Made by a program: the position numbers and the translations under genes. Positions 52,534-64,000 of a stretch of DNA of 64,000 nucleotides are shown one piece after another; within the stretch, counting starts at the first letter, position 1; each line of letters opens with the position of its first letter. The notes beneath the pieces are model-generated. The model was not told the DNA's origin. It was given only the letters and a program-made list of their open reading frames with translations, and made no database searches. Location of the stretch: assembly GCA_949152475.1 (NCBI GenBank), contig OX424555.1:99915515-99979514 (forward strand), given 5' to 3'. The stretch is from Terebella lapidaria (Eukaryota > Annelida > Polychaeta > Terebellida > Terebellidae).

Positions 52534-53612
52534 ATTCCCCCAAAGGCTAAGACAGGTTATCGGACAATTTTGGTTTGGCCATGGCAGCATTGGCAGGTAA
52601 CAGACCTTGAGATTTACCAATCAAGATTCGCAGTGTGAACATATGACCTTGAGATTTACCAATCAAGGTCATCCGTGTGAACTTCGCTGTCACCATTACA
52701 TGTATGTGTGCGGCATTTGATATTCTATATGTTCATAATACAAAGATATATCTGGGTGGAATCGTTTAGGCCACTCAGGTCAATTTACACATTCAAGTCA
52801 GAAATTTGGCACTCAAGGTCATCTGACGTCAAGTTCAAGGTCATCATTAGTTGTGCCATATACGTCTTGCTATATGTTCATAATGCAAACATGAGCTCTA
52901 TCTGCAAGCATTTCATTCATAGAGGCAAATCTGGGCATTTTTTTTTACCCCAAAATGGCTGTTTTGACCTTTCAAGGTCATCGAAGGTCGAATTCAAGGT
53001 CACCACACAAATCGCCATATATGTGACTTCCCATTTGGAAGTGCCAATTTCTAAGCTGTATCTTCAAGTGTTCTATGAGTACAGTCCTGACAATTCCCAA
53101 GTGCCGAAAATTTTAAGTCCAAAATTTTTTTTTAAAGAGTGAAAAAAATTTTTTTGTCTAGAAATGGCCCAAAATGGATAGTAATGCGATTTGGGCCGAA
53201 AAATTTTTTTTTCGTCGACCCGTCGAAAATTCAAAATGGCCGCCATATGCAGACCGGCAATTCAAGGGCAACCAAACTTATACACATCCTAGAGGTACAT
53301 AAGGAGAATTTCTTGAAACAAAAATCTCAAATCTGATCAGACAGTTTTTGAGAAAATGGCCGCCAAAGTTCATAATTGACCATTTTTCGACAAAAACGGC
53401 CGCCATTTTGAAAAAAAATAAAAAAACAAAAAAATACCTCCCTCTCGAATTATTTCAAGGTATCTTTACCCAAATTTTCAGAAAGATTGGACCGTAAACT
53501 TTAAAGATAAAAATGTGGACGGACGACGACGACGACGACGGACGGACGGACGGACGTACGCCGGACGCAACGCCATGGCAATAGGTTATCGGACCATAGG
53601 TCTGGTAACCTA
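52534..53612 (+). mobile_element. Dispersed non-autonomous element, + copy
   Basis: It runs from a diverged left end (caaaggctaagacaggttat, then cggacaattttgg) to the right end 'ggttatcggaccataggtctggtaacct'. The interior has 'ccttgagatttaccaatcaagg' repeats, 'tttcaaggtcatc' blocks and 'ggccgccat' blocks, then GACGACGG/GGACGG runs. It is closely related to 53982-55570 and 56000-57442. Confidence 0.65.
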
Positions 53613-53981
53613 AAAACTACACTGTCCAATCACTTCAAACTCGTATGTGTATGGTATATTATAGTAGTGAAACTCCAAATATTCAGTTTTATTGTTTTGT
53701 TTACAAAAAATATGAGCGACATGACTCGATATGAGCGACATGAGCTTTTTCAGCATGTTCAAACTCCACTACAGGGTAATGTGGATGTATTTTGGAGGTC
53801 GTAACAATGCTATGTCATCAAATATAAGCTAGAAAAATGTATGTAAAATTTCAGAAGTTCAGAAACAGATTATTCCACTTTAAAGACAATTGGTACTATA
53901 TCGGCCAAAAAAATTTCATCGATAGATTTCTCTTAAAATTTGCCGAACCTCATATCAACATAAGTGTTGAAATCTAAAAAA
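53613..53981. other. Spacer between dispersed elements
   Basis: No gene or repeat was recognised apart from a short internal echo ('atgagcgacatgactcgat', then 'atgagcgacatgagc'). Confidence 0.4.
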
Positions 53982-55570
53982 TTAGCCCAAGGGCTAAGAT
54001 AGGTTACCGGACAATTTTGGTTTCAAGCATTGTAGGTAACATATGACTTTGAGATTTACCAGTCAAGGTCATCTTTGTGAATTTCAATGTCTCCATTAGG
54101 TATGCTGCATATGACTTCATATAAGTTCATAATACAAGCATATAAGCTTTATCAACAAGTATTTCATTTGTAGGGGCCAATTTAGGATTTTGAGATTTGC
54201 CCTTCAAGGTCGTTTAAGGTCAAGTTCAAGGTCACCAAAAGATGTGCCATGTATACATGACTTTTTATAGGCTTATACACAATCTTAACCTGTATGTGCA
54301 ATAGTTTAAGCTTCAGAGGCCACTTTCAAGATTTCAAGCCAAACATTTAGCACTCAAGGTCATCCAAGGTCAAAATCAAGGTCATCATTAGTTGTTCCAT
54401 ATATGACTTCCTATATGTTCATAATGCAAACTGAAGCTCTATATGACATGCATTTCATCTGCAGAGGCAAATTTGGGCATTTTTTTCACCCAAAATTGGC
54501 TGTTTTGACCTTTCAAGATCATCAAAGGTCAAATCCAAGGTAACCTCCCAAATCACCATATATGACTTCCTATTTGAAAGTGCCAATATCTAAGCTCTAT
54601 CTTCAAGCGTACTATGAGTGCAGTCCTGGCAGCTCCCATTATGAAGGAAAAAAGTGCCGAAAATTTTCAAAAATTTTTTTCAAAGGGTGGAAAAATTTTT
54701 TTGCATAGAAATGGCCCAAAATGGATAGTATTGCAATTTGGGGCGAAAATTGTTTTTTTCGCCGATTCGTCAAAAATTCAAAATGGCCGCCACACGGAGA
54801 TCGGCGATTCAAGGGCAACAAAACTTATACACATCATAAAGGTACATAAGGGGAATCTTTTGAAACCAAAATCTCAAAACTGATCAGACAGTTTTCGAGA
54901 TAAGACGGACGAGGTGCAAATTTGGGCATTTTTCGACCCCAAAATGGCTGTTTTGACCTTTCAAGGTCATCCAAGGTCAAATTCAAGGTCACCACACAAG
55001 TCGCCATATATGACTTCCCATTTGAAAGTGCAAATTTCTAAGCTCTATCTTCAAGCGTTCTATGAGTACAGTCCCGGCAGCTACCATTATGAAGGAAAAA
55101 AGTGCCGAAAATTTTCTAAGTCCAAAACTTTTTTCAAATGGTGAAAATTTTTTTTTTGTCTAGAAATGGCCCAAAATGGTAGTAAAGCGATTTGGGCCGA
55201 AATTTTTTTTTTTTCGTCGACCCGTCGAAAATTCAAAATGGCCGCCATACGCAGGCCGGCGATTCAAGGGCAACCAAACTTATACACATCACAGAGGTAC
55301 ATAGCGAGAATCTTTTGAAACAAAAATCTCAAATCTGATCAGACAGTTTTTGAGAAAATGGCCGCCAAAGTTCAAAATTGACTGTTTTTTGACGAAAACG
55401 GCCGCCATTTTGAAAAAAATTAAAAAATAAAAAAACTAAAAAATACCTCCTCAAATTATTTAAGGTATCTTTTCCCAAATTTTCAGAAAGATTGGACCGT
55501 AAACTTTAAAGATAAAAATGTGGACGGACGACGACGACGACGGACGGACGGACCATAGGTCCGGTAACCT
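53982..55570 (+). mobile_element. Dispersed non-autonomous element, + copy
   Basis: Left end 'ttagcccaagggctaagataggttaccggac', right end 'gaccataggtccggtaacct'. It contains two successive copies of the module 'cgacccnaaaatggctgttttgacctttcaaggtcatc...cttatacacatcataaagg' and so is longer than its neighbours. No coding frame is seen. Confidence 0.65.
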
Positions 55571-55999
55571 AAAAAATTAGGGGGTCACCGACTTAGTTTC
55601 TGAAATAACCGCCTGATTTTGCGATGTACTTTAATGCAGCCGAAGTCACTGAAAGTGCACGTAATTTCGACCCTGTGTGACATGCATGTCAATATTGGAA
55701 CGGGGAAGTGAACCTATTTGGAATTGCGTGTGCAGATAATCACAGACTGATGTTATTAGTGTAGTAATGATAATGTTTTATTTGGAGTAAAAATTACTGA
55801 TAAGTTAAGCAACCGTGGCACATAATGTCCCAGGGATGTACCACAACTTAAGTGTGAATGAAGGGACCAAATAACGTTTCTTTTCGCTGCCTCTTTCGCA
55901 CTGATTTTTGACGCTATGAAAAAAACCGCTCGATAGAATTTCTTTAAACTTTTACAAAGTGTCGAGAATAATGTATAGAGTCCAAAACAGAAATAAAAA
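55571..55999. other. Spacer between dispersed elements
   Basis: The start, 'ggggtcaccgacttagtttc', also follows the next copy at about 57448, so this sequence itself is repeated. Nothing else was recognised. Confidence 0.4.
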
Positions 56000-57442
56000 T
56001 TAGCCCAAAGGCTAAGACAGGTTACCGGACAATTTTGGTTTGGCCATGGCAGCATTGGCAGGTAACAGACCTTGAGATTTACCAATCAAGGTTCGCAGTG
56101 TGAACAAATGACCTTGAGATTTACCAATCAAGGTCATCCGTGTTAACTTCGATGTCACCATTACATGTTCATAATACAAAGATATATCTGGGTGGAATTG
56201 TTTAGGCCGCTCAGGTCAATTTACACATTACGAGTCAGACATTTGGCACTCAAGGTCATCTGACGCCAAGATCAAGGTCATCATTAGTTGTGACATATAT
56301 GTCTTGCTATATGTTCATAATGCAAACATGAGTTTTATCTGCAAGCATTTCATCTATAGAGGCAAATCTGGGCAATTTTTGACCCCAAAATGGCTGTTCT
56401 GACCTTTCAAGGTCATCGAAGGTCAAATTCAAGGTCACCACACAGATCGCCATATATGACTTCCCATTTGAAAGTACCAATTTCTAAGCTGTATCTTCAA
56501 GTGTTCTATGAGAACAGTCCTGACAGCTCCCTTTATGAAGGAAAAAAGTGTGAAAAAAATGTTTTGCCTAGAAATGGCCCAAAATGGATATTAATGCGAT
56601 TTGGGGCGAAAAAATGGCCGCCACACGGAGATCGGCGATTCGAGGGCAACAAAACTTATACACATCATAAAGGTACATAAGGGGAATCTTTTGAAACAAA
56701 AATCTCAAAACTGATCAGACAGTTTTCGAGATAAGACAGACAAGGTGCAAATTTGGGCATTTTTCGACCCAAAAATGGCTGTTTTGACCTTTCAAGGTCA
56801 TCCAAGGTCAAATTCAAGGTCACCACACAAGTCGCCATATATGACTTTCCATTTGAAAGTGCCAATTTCTAAGCTCTATCTTCAAGCGTTCTATGAGTAC
56901 AGTCTGCACAGCTCCTATTATGAACGAAAAAAGGGCCGAAAATTTTCCAAGTCCAAAATTTTTTTCAAATGGTGAAAATTTTTTTTTTGTCTAGAAATGG
57001 CCCAAAATGGATAGTAATGCGATTTGGGCCGAAAAATTTTTTTTTCGTCGACCCGTCAGAAATTCAAAATGGCCGCCATACGCAGACCGGCGATTCAAGG
57101 GCAACCAAACTTATACACATCACAGAGATACATAAGGAGAATCTTTTGAAACAAAAATCTCAAATCTGATCAGACAGTTTTTGAGAAAACGACCATCAAA
57201 GTCCAAAATTAGCTGTTTTTCGTCAAAAATGGCCGCCATTTTGAAAATAATTCAAAAATCAAAAAACTAAAAAATACCTCCCTCTCGAAATATTGTTAAG
57301 CATTTTTGTGCAAAATTTCAGGAAGATTCAATCGTAAACTTTAAAGATATGAATGTTGACGGACGACGACGGACGACGGACGCCGACGACGACGGACGCA
57401 ACGCCACGGCAATAGGTTATCGGACCAAAGGTCCGGTAACCT
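56000..57442 (+). mobile_element. Dispersed non-autonomous element, + copy
   Basis: Left end 'ttagcccaaaggctaagacaggttaccggac', right end 'ggttatcggaccaaaggtccggtaacct'. The interior order is as in 52534-53612, with an extra module. No coding frame is seen. Confidence 0.65.
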
Positions 57443-58169
57443 AAAAAGGGGGGTCACCGACTTAGTTTCCGAGATAATGGCCTGTATTTGTACCACTCTT
57501 TAATGCTGAAAGTACGATCGGATGAATGTAAATTTGACCCTCCGTGGCATTCATCACAAATGAAAATGACAAACAAAAACTATTCAGATGTGTGTGTAAC
57601 AATAACCACATAGGCCCTAATGATTTCTTCTTCAAGTGCATTATGAAGTAACCTTCACGGGAATATTTTTCCATCACATGGAGAGGTTGAAGATTTCAAC
57701 TACATCAATGCCGTATGTGTTCGTACCATTGTGTCCTAATAAAACATATAAATCAATAATTCAAACAACATATGTTCTATTTCATCAAATTATTGTTTCA
57801 CTGCCCAAGGATTCATTTAAAAACTGTACACGTGGACTAATACACAGGCGACACAACACAAATAAAAGCATACATGACAAATCTGTAATAGCCATGATAA
57901 AGTTTTATTTATGTAACGATGATCAAAATTAATTGGTAGATTTCATATTTATATTGCAGCAAGAGTATGTGCTTATATTGTGTGCGAGTTAATAATGCAG
58001 ATAATGCATCTGCAAGGGATCGCTAAGTATAGGCCTAGAATGTACAGTGGCCACTAATCGTAGAATGGGGAACATTTTTAGTATGTTTATTTGCAGCACA
58101 TCGGAATGAAATCTTAGTTCATGTTATGAAGTAGATTATGAATAAGGAGATATTTCATATCAATGAATA
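57443..58169. other. Unassigned stretch before the terminal array
   Basis: After about 80 bases shared with 55571-55650, this is AT-rich sequence without recognised exon or repeat. Confidence 0.4.
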
Positions 58170-61100
58170 CAGATTGACATTCTGACATGTACATGTATTA
58201 CTTACATTGGCACGGACTACAGATTTGATAGATATATTGACATTCTGACATGTACATGTATTACTTACATTGGCATGGACTACAGATTTGATAGATAGAT
58301 TGACATTCTGACATGTACATGTATTACTTACATTGGGACGGACTACAGATTTGATAGATAGATTGACATTCTGACATGTACATGTATTACTTACATTGGG
58401 ACAGACTACAGATTTGATAGATTGACATTCTGGCATGTACATGTATTACTTACATTGGGACGGACTACAGATTTGATAGATAGATTGACATTCTGACATG
58501 TACATGTATTACTTACATTGGGACGGACTACAGATTTGATAGATAGATTGACATTCTGACATGTACATGTATTACTTACATTGGGACGGACTACAGATTT
58601 GATAGATAGATTGACATTCTGACATGTACATGTATTACTTACATTGGGACAGACTACAGATTTGATAGATAGATTGACATTCTGGCATGTACATGTATTA
58701 CTTACATTGGGACAGACTACAGATTTGATAGATTGACATTCTGACATGTACATGTATTACTTACATTGGCACGGACTACAGATTTGATAGATAGATTGAC
58801 ATTCTGGCATGTACATGTATTACTTACATTGGCACGGACTACAGATTTGATAGATTGATTGACATTCTGACATGTACATGTATTACTTACATTGGGACGG
58901 ACTACAGATTTGATAGATAGATTGACATTCTGACATGTACATGTATTACTTACATTGGGACGGACTACAGATTTGATAGATAGATTGACATTCTGACATG
59001 TACATGTATTACTTACATTGGGACAGACTACAGATTTGATAGATTGATTGACATTCTGACATGTACATGTATTACTTACATTGGGACAGACTACAGATTT
59101 GATAGATTGACATTCTGACATGTACATGTATTACTTACATTGGGACGGACTACAGATTTGATAGATTGATTGACATTCTGACATGTACATGTATTACTTA
59201 CATTGGGACGGACTACAGATTTGATAGATAGATTGACATTCTGACATGTACATGTATTACTTACATTGGGACGGACTACAGATTTGATAGATAGATTGAC
59301 ATTCTGACATGTACATGTATTACTTACATTGGGACAGACTACAGATTTGATAGATTGATTGACATTCTGACATGTACATGTATTACTTACATTGGGACAG
59401 ACTACAGATTTGATAGATTGACATTCTGGCATGTACATGTATTACTTACATTGGGACAGACTACAGATTTGATAGATTGATTGACATTCTGACATGTACA
59501 TGTATTACTTACATTGGGACAGACTACAGATTTGATAGATTGACATTCTGACATGTACATGTATTACTTACATTGGGACAGACTACAGATTTGATAGATT
59601 GATTGACATTCTGACATGTACATGTATTACTTACATTGGCACGGACTACAGATTTGATAAATTGATTGACATTCTGACATGTACATGTATTACTTACATT
59701 GGCACGGACTACAGATTTGATAGATATATTGACATTCTGACATGTACATGTATTACTTACATTGGCACGGACTACAGATTTGATAGATAGATTGACATTC
59801 TGGCATGTACATGTATTACTTACATTGGGACAGACTACAGATTTGATAGATTGACATTCTGGCATGTACATGTATTACTTACATTGGGACGGACTACAGA
59901 TTTGATAGATAGATTGACATTCTGGCATGTACATGTATTACTTACATTGGCACGGACTACAGATTTGATAGATAGATTGACATTCTGACATGTACATGTA
60001 TTACTTACATTGGGACAGACTACAGATTTGATAGATAGATTGACATTCTGGCATGTACATGTATTACTTACATTGGCACGGACTACAGATTTGATAGATA
60101 GATTGACATTCTGACATGTACATGTATTACTTACATTGGCATGGACTACAGATTTGATAGATAGATTGACATTCTGGCATGTACATGTATTACTTACATT
60201 GGCACGGACTACAGATTTGATAGATAGATTGACATTCTGGCATGTACATGTATTACTTACATTGGGACAGACTACAGATTTGATAGATAGATTGACATTC
60301 TGGCATGTACATGTATTACTTACATTGGGACAGACTACAGATTTGATAGATAGATTGACATTCTGACATGTACATGTATTACTTACATTGGCACGGACTA
60401 CAGATTTGATAGATAGATTGACATTCTGGCATGTACATGTATTACTTACATTGGGACAGACTACAGATTTGATAGATAGATTGACATTCTGGCATGTACA
60501 TGTATTACTTACATTGGGACAGACTACAGATTTGATAGATTGATTGACATTCTGACATGTACATGTATTACTTACATTGGGACAGACTACAGATTTGATA
60601 AATTGATTGACATTCTGACATGTACATGTATTACTTACATTGGGACAGACTACAGATTTGATAGATAGATTGACATTCTGACATGTACATGTATTACTTA
60701 CATTGGGACGGACTACAGATTTGATAGATTGATTGACATTCTGACATGTACATGTATTACTTACATTGGGACAGACTACAGATTTGATAGATAGATTGAC
60801 ATTCTGACATGTACATGTATTACTTACATTGGGACAGACTACAGATTTGATAGATAGATTGACATTCTGACATGTACATGTATTACTTACATTGGGACAG
60901 ACTACAGATTTGATAGATAGATTGACATTCTGACATGTACATGTATTACTTACATTGGGACAGACTACAGATTTGATAGATAGATTGACATTCTGACATG
61001 TACATGTATTACTTACATTGGGACAGACTACAGATTTGATAGATAGATTGACATTCTGACATGTACATGTATTACTTACATTGGGACAGACTACAGATTT

Positions 61101-64000
61101 GATAGATAGATTGACATTCTGACATGTACATGTATTACTTACATTGGGACAGACTACAGATTTGATAAATTGATTGACATTCTGACATGTACATGTATTA
61201 CTTACATTGGGACAGACTACAGATTTGATAGATAGATTGACATTCTGACATGTACATGTATTACTTACATTGGGACGGACTACAGATTTGATAGATTGAT
61301 TGACATTCTGACATGTACATGTATTACTTACATTGGGACAGACTACAGATTTGATAGATAGATTGACATTCTGACATGTACATGTATTACTTACATTGGC
61401 ACGGACTACAGATTTGATAAATTGATTGACATTCTGACATGTACATGTATTACTTACATTGGGACAGACTACAGATTTGATAGATTGACATTCTGACATG
61501 TACATGTATTACTTACATTGAGACGGACTACAGATTTGATAAATTGATTGACATTCTGACATGTACATGTATTACTTACATTGGCATGGACTACAGATTT
61601 GATAGATAGATTGACATTCTGACATGTACATGTATTACTTACATTGGCACGGACTACAGATTTGATAGATAGATTGACATTCTGACATGTACATGTATTA
61701 CTTACATTGGCACGGACTACAGATTTGATAAATTGATTGACATTCTGACATGTACATGTATTACTTACATTGGCATGGACTACAGATTTGATAGATAGAT
61801 TGACATTCTGACATGTACATGTATTACTTACTTGGGACAGACTACAGATTTGATAGATTGATTGACATTCTGACATGTACATGTATTACTTACATTGGGA
61901 CGGACTACAGATTTGATAGATTGATTGACATTCTGACATGTACATGTATTACTTACTTGGGACAGACTACAGATTTGATAGATAGATTGACATTCTGACA
62001 TGTACATGTATTACTTACATTGGCACGGACTACAGATTTGATAGATAGATTGACATTCTGGCATGTACATGTATTACTTACTTGGGACAGACTAAAGATT
62101 TGATAGATTGATTGACATTCTGACATGTACATGTATTACTTACATTGGCACAGACTACAGATTTGATAGATTGATTGACATTCTGACATGTACATGTATT
62201 ACTTACATTGGGACGGACTACAGATTTGATAAATTGATTGACATTCTGACATGTACATGTATTACTTACATTGGCACGGACTACAGATTTGATAGATAGA
62301 TTGACATTCTGACATGTACATGTATTACTTACTTGGGACGGACTACAGATTTGATAGATTGACATTCTGACATGTACATGTATTACTTACATTGGCACGG
62401 ACTACAGATTTGATAGATAGATTGACATTCTGACATGTACATGTATTACTTACATTGGCATGGACTACAGATTTGATAGATTGACATTCTGACATGTACA
62501 TGTATTACTTACATTGGCACAGACTACAGATTTGATAGATTGACATTCTGACATGTACATGTATTACTTACATTGGCATGGACTACAGATTTGATAGATA
62601 GATTGACATTCTGACATGTACATGTATTACTTACATTGGGACGGACTACAGATTTGATAGATTGACATTCTGACATGTACATGTATTACTTACATTGGGA
62701 CGGACTACAGATTTGATAGATAGATTGACATTCTGGCATGTACATGTATTACTTACATTGGCACAGACTACAGATTTGATAGATTGACATTCTGACATGT
62801 ACATGTATTACTTACATTGGGACGGACTACAGATTTGATAGATTGACATTCTGACATGTACATGTATTACTTACATTGGCACGGACTACAGATTTGATAG
62901 ATTGACATTCTGACATGTACATGTATTACTTACATTGGGACAGACTACAGATTTGATAGATTGACATTCTGACATGTACATGTATTACTTACATTGGGAC
63001 AGACTACAGATTTGATAGATTGACATTCTGGCATGTACATGTATTACTTACATTGGGACAGACTACAGATTTGATAGATAGATTGACATTCTGGCATGTA
63101 CATGTATTACTTACATTGGCACGGACTACAGATTTGATAGATTGACATTCTGACATGTACATGTATTACTTACATTGGCACGGACTACAGATTTGATAGA
63201 TTGACATTCTGACATGTACATGTATTACTTACATTGGGACAGACTACAGATTTGATAGATTGACATTCTGACATGTACATGTATTACTTACATTGGGACG
63301 GACTACAGATTTGATAGATTGACATTCTGACATGTACATGTATTACTTACATTGGCACGGACTACAGATTTGATAGATTGACATTCTGACATGTACATGT
63401 ATTACTTACATTGGGACAGACTACAGATTTGATAGATTGACATTCTGACATGTACATGTATTACTTACATTGGGACAGACTACAGATTTGATAGATTGAC
63501 ATTCTGACATGTACATGTATTACTTACATTGGGACGGACTACAGATTTGATAGATTGACATTCTGACATGTACATGTATTACTTACATTGGGACAGACTA
63601 CAGATTTGATAGATTGACATTCTGACATGTACATGTATTACTTACATTGGGACGGACTACAGATTTGATAGATTGACATTCTGACATGTACATGTATTAC
63701 TTACATTGGCACGGACTACAGATTTGATAGATTGACATTCTGACATGTACATGTATTACTTACATTGGGACGGACTACAGATTTGATAGATTGACATTCT
63801 GACATGTACATGTATTACTTACATTGGGACGGACTACAGATTTGATAGATTGACATTCTGACATGTACATGTATTACTTACATTGGGACAGACTACAGAT
63901 TTGATAGATTGACATTCTGACATGTACATGTATTACTTACATTGGGACGGACTACAGATTTGATAGATTGACATTCTGACATGTACATGTATTACTTACA
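58170..64000. repeat. 59/63-bp tandem array, about 95 units, running off the right edge
   Basis: The unit is 'gacattctgacatgtacatg', 'tattacttacattgggacag', 'actacagatttgatagatt', with or without an extra 'gata' (63 or 59 bp). Variable positions: 'ctgacatg' or 'ctggcatg', and 'gggac', 'ggcac' or 'ggcat'. On - every unit reads CCAAT|GTAAGTAAT, a consensus 5' splice donor. ACATGTACATGT is a perfect palindrome in each unit. Long frames of 63-bp units are repeat artefacts. From about 63120 on only 59-bp units remain. Confidence 0.93.

Noticed and set aside
58155-62365. Minus-strand frames of a cysteine-rich 21-residue repeat, up to 556 codons
   Set aside because: They arise from the 63-bp unit and break wherever a 59-bp unit occurs. 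There is no start context or unique domain.

Overview
This is eukaryotic nuclear DNA: spliced genes with GT-AG introns, several transposon classes and very long minisatellites. There are no bacterial features. The mix (a DIRS-type element, a Ty3/Gypsy element, a TatD-like fragment, and AT-rich repeats full of 'ggccgccattttg' and 'tgaccttgaatttgacc') suggests a marine invertebrate, most likely a bivalve or other lophotrochozoan. That placement is inference. All copy numbers are estimates by eye.

Three host genes can be recognised. POLDIP3 (SKAR) lies on + at 7316-10252; its first exon is outside the window. WDR18 lies on - at 22709-47271 in 11 exons that join in phase into 426 codons. The first two exons of a DESI1-like peptidase lie on + at 51661-52002. 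A TatD-nuclease-like fragment on - (about 49207-49840) looks broken. POLDIP3 and WDR18 converge on a repeat-filled gap of about 12 kb. POLDIP3 belongs to the mRNA export/translation machinery and WDR18 to the PELP1-TEX10-WDR18 ribosome-biogenesis complex, but nothing here shows that they are co-regulated.

Layout: 1-6822, right part of a DIRS-type retroelement, whose recombinase region holds a 3.6-kb inserted element filled with a 147-bp tandem repeat. 7316-10620, POLDIP3. 10660-22640, nested dispersed elements rich in AGGTCA half-sites. 22680-34190, WDR18 exons 2-11 separated by four large tandem arrays. 34239-46846, an older inverted-repeat element in WDR18 intron 1, split by a young Ty3/Gypsy element (34622-46627) with LTRs that read as identical. 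47254-47271, the six-codon WDR18 exon 1. 47513-52540, a small foldback element, the TatD fragment, a retroelement fragment and DESI1. 52534-57442, three more copies of the dispersed element. 58170-64000, a 59/63-bp tandem array running off the right edge.

The most notable signal is that the big arrays are not placed at random. In WDR18 and POLDIP3 four arrays begin exactly at an exon-intron junction, and each repeats the splice site itself: the donors of POLDIP3 exon 7, WDR18 exon 4 and WDR18 exon 10, and the acceptor of WDR18 exon 9. A fifth array (58-64 kb) carries a consensus donor, GTAAGT, on - in every unit. Each repeat unit also contains a short inverted repeat. Reading through decoy sites meets stops or shifts frame, so the splicing machinery must pick one site out of tens of near-identical ones.
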